A DNA stretch of 64,000 bases, taken from Tatumella sp. JGM118 (GTDB lineage Bacteria > Pseudomonadota > Gammaproteobacteria > Enterobacterales > Enterobacteriaceae). Numbering within the stretch: the first letter of the stretch is position 1; the number at the start of each line of letters is the position of its first letter. The position numbers and the translations under genes are program-made. Positions 62,644 through 64,000 of the stretch are shown here, piece after piece. The stretch spans positions 1 to 64,000 of the forward strand of contig NZ_JAERJR010000009.1 of NCBI RefSeq assembly GCF_018257515.1, given 5' to 3'. Under the pieces are notes generated by a model. That model was not told the origin of the DNA. It did not search any database and saw nothing but the letters and a program-made list of their open reading frames with translations.

Positions 62644-64000
62644 TCAGGCCTCAGCACGGACCTGCGGGGTGATCATGCGGCGCAATAACGGGATAAGCAC
62701 GGCGATCACGACAGCGGTAATCACCGAACCCCAGCCCAGCAGATTAAAGATATGGCTGTAGCCCGGGTTGGTGGCGACAGGCGTTGTGTTACTGTTATCC
62801 GGCATCATGCCAGAGAAATAGTCTGCCAGTACCGAGGCCACTCCGGTCACCATCATCCAGCTACCCATCATCAATCCCTGATGCTGTTTCGGCGCCAGTT
62901 TCCCGATCATGGCATAGCCAATCGGCGAGATCAGCAGTTCACCGATACTCTGCAGAATATAACTGATGACTATCCATTTGAAGGCCATCAGACCATTACT
63001 GCCCGCCAGTGAGATCCCTACCGGTAAGACCAGCATGCCGAGACCGATAAACACCAGTGAAGAGGCGAACTGCATCGGAATATCAATCCGGTAACCTTTT
63101 TTACGCAGGTGGTTAAAGTACATCGCCATTAACGGACCACCGATCACAATGACGATGGTATTAATATTCTGGATCCACTGCGGGGCAACCTGCCAGCCAT
63201 ACACATTCAGGTCGATATTATGTTCGGAGAACAGCATCAGACCCATAGGTGCCAGCTGATAGAGTGACCAGAAGACCAGAGAACCCAGCATCAGGATCAG
63301 GTAGGCACCCATACGTGAACGTTCATCTGCCACCGGGTGTTTCAGTGTCATCAGGCACAGCAGGATAAAGATCAGGCTACCGATAGCGATAACAAAATAG
63401 CTACTGATGGCGGCATAGGTCAGCATCACACGAATGATCGGTAGCAACACAAGCAGGATTGCAATCCCGGCCACCAGACGCTGACGGTAGGTCGAGGGGC
63501 TGACCTGAGTCAGCGGCGTGTTTTTATCTTTCAGGTGACCCCAGAACATGAACGCTGCGATGATAGCGATGATGTTGCCCAGAGAAGCAAACATAAACAG
63601 AGCTTTATAATTTTCGCTAAGCTGGTAATAGCCCGCGACAGTAAACCCGATAAAAAAGCCCAGGTTCATCCCGGCATAATTCCACAGGAAAGCGCTTTCA
63701 CGGCGGTCATCTTCCGGTGCGAAACGCTGAGTCAGCATCATATTGAGGCAGGTAACATTCAGCCCGCTTCCGGTCAGGAACATGGCGAGTCCCCAATAGA
63801 GCCCGGTGACTCCGGCGCTGGCAATCAGGTAACAACCGATAACCTGCAACACCATCCCGAGCACAAACAGGTTACGGTTACTCAGATAGCGCCCGCCCAG
63901 GTATCCGCCAAACAGGTGGAGCCCATAGTTAAACGCGCCAAATACGCCCATGATGGCATTCGCTGAATCTTCGCTGAAGCCCAGTTTTTTGGTGGCGTAC
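62644..64000 (-). CDS. POT-family peptide:proton symporter, 5' end outside window
   Basis: The frame is open to the right window edge, so the N terminus (about 40-50 residues) is missing. Visible are YLGGRYLSNRNLFVLGMVLQVIGCYLIAS and EDDRRESAFLWNYAGMNLGFFIGFTVAGYY, a variant of the POT/PTR2 motif, and at least 11 membrane segments. The family imports di- and tripeptides. The assignment to DtpA-D type cannot be made from this part. Confidence 0.86.
   Translation of the reverse strand, partial: YATKKLGFSEDSANAIMGVFGAFNYGLHLFGGYLGGRYLSNRNLFVLGMVLQVIGCYLIASAGVTGLYWGLAMFLTGSGLNVTCLNMMLTQRFAPEDDRRESAFLWNYAGMNLGFFIGFTVAGYYQLSENYKALFMFASLGNIIAIIAAFMFWGHLKDKNTPLTQVSPSTYRQRLVAGIAILLVLLPIIRVMLTYAAISSYFVIAIGSLIFILLCLMTLKHPVADERSRMGAYLILMLGSLVFWSLYQLAPMGLMLFSEHNIDLNVYGWQVAPQWIQNINTIVIVIGGPLMAMYFNHLRKKGYRIDIPMQFASSLVFIGLGMLVLPVGISLAGSNGLMAFKWIVISYILQSIGELLISPIGYAMIGKLAPKQHQGLMMGSWMMVTGVASVLADYFSGMMPDNSNTTPVATNPGYSHIFNLLGWGSVITAVVIAVLIPLLRRMITPQVRAEA

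Overview
The window looks like the chromosome of a gammaproteobacterium of the order Enterobacterales. Flagellar, soxRS-ghxP-yjcE, acs, gltP, murQ, sbmA, tsx and POT-permease genes all resemble enterobacterial versions in length and order. A PQQ glucose dehydrogenase together with a three-subunit gluconate dehydrogenase points to a sugar-oxidising, plant- or fruit-associated genus; Tatumella (or Pantoea) is my best guess, by inference only.

Layout. (1) 1-572: the right end of an IS3-family insertion sequence, cut by the window edge. (2) 634-32585: one contiguous secondary (lateral, Flag-2 type) flagellar cluster. It runs flhA-flhB-fliR-fliQ-fliP-fliN-fliM on the minus strand; the sigma-54 activator gene lafK, then fliE-F-G-H-I-J on plus; flgN-flgM-flgA on minus; flgB to flgL, a lafW-like gene, flagellin lafA, fliD-fliS-lafD-fliK-fliL, a sigma-28 gene, motA, motB and a terminal NlpC/P60 hydrolase gene on plus. 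No flhDC, fliO or chemotaxis genes are present. Three sigma-54 promoter matches are visible: two interleaved and divergent between flgA and flgB, and one in front of fliD. FlgE is very short, FlgJ lacks the muramidase domain, and FliM lacks the usual N-terminal CheY-binding motif.

(3) 32586-36745: gcd (quinoprotein glucose dehydrogenase) and a gene-poor stretch with three ~114-bp tandem repeats. (4) 36746-47772: soxS/soxR with a textbook SoxR operator, ghxP and yjcE, then a LysR regulator with a CidA/CidB pair, a YfaZ porin, acs and gltP. This follows the E. coli soxSR-ghxP-yjcE...acs...gltP order, but yjcF-actP-yjcH and nrf are missing and the cid/yfaZ block is inserted. (5) 47930-52691: murQ, whose 3' end runs into a 41-bp tandem repeat array; yncE with a Fur-box match; a secreted ParB-like protein; sbmA. 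(6) 52862-58341: the gluconate 2-dehydrogenase operon behind a GntR-like palindrome, and a convergent MFS transporter. (7) 58566-64000: tsx with a near-perfect CRP site, an OsmC-like protein, a LysR regulator, an MdtG-like MFS pump and a POT peptide permease cut by the window end.

How it fits together. Gcd and the gluconate dehydrogenase would oxidise glucose to gluconate and then 2-ketogluconate on the periplasmic face, feeding electrons to the respiratory chain. The flagellar cluster encodes basal body, export apparatus, hook, filament, stator and three regulators (LafK with sigma-54, FliA-type sigma-28, FlgM), so it looks like a self-contained motility system lacking only chemotaxis. I see no tRNA, rRNA, CRISPR array or prophage in the window.
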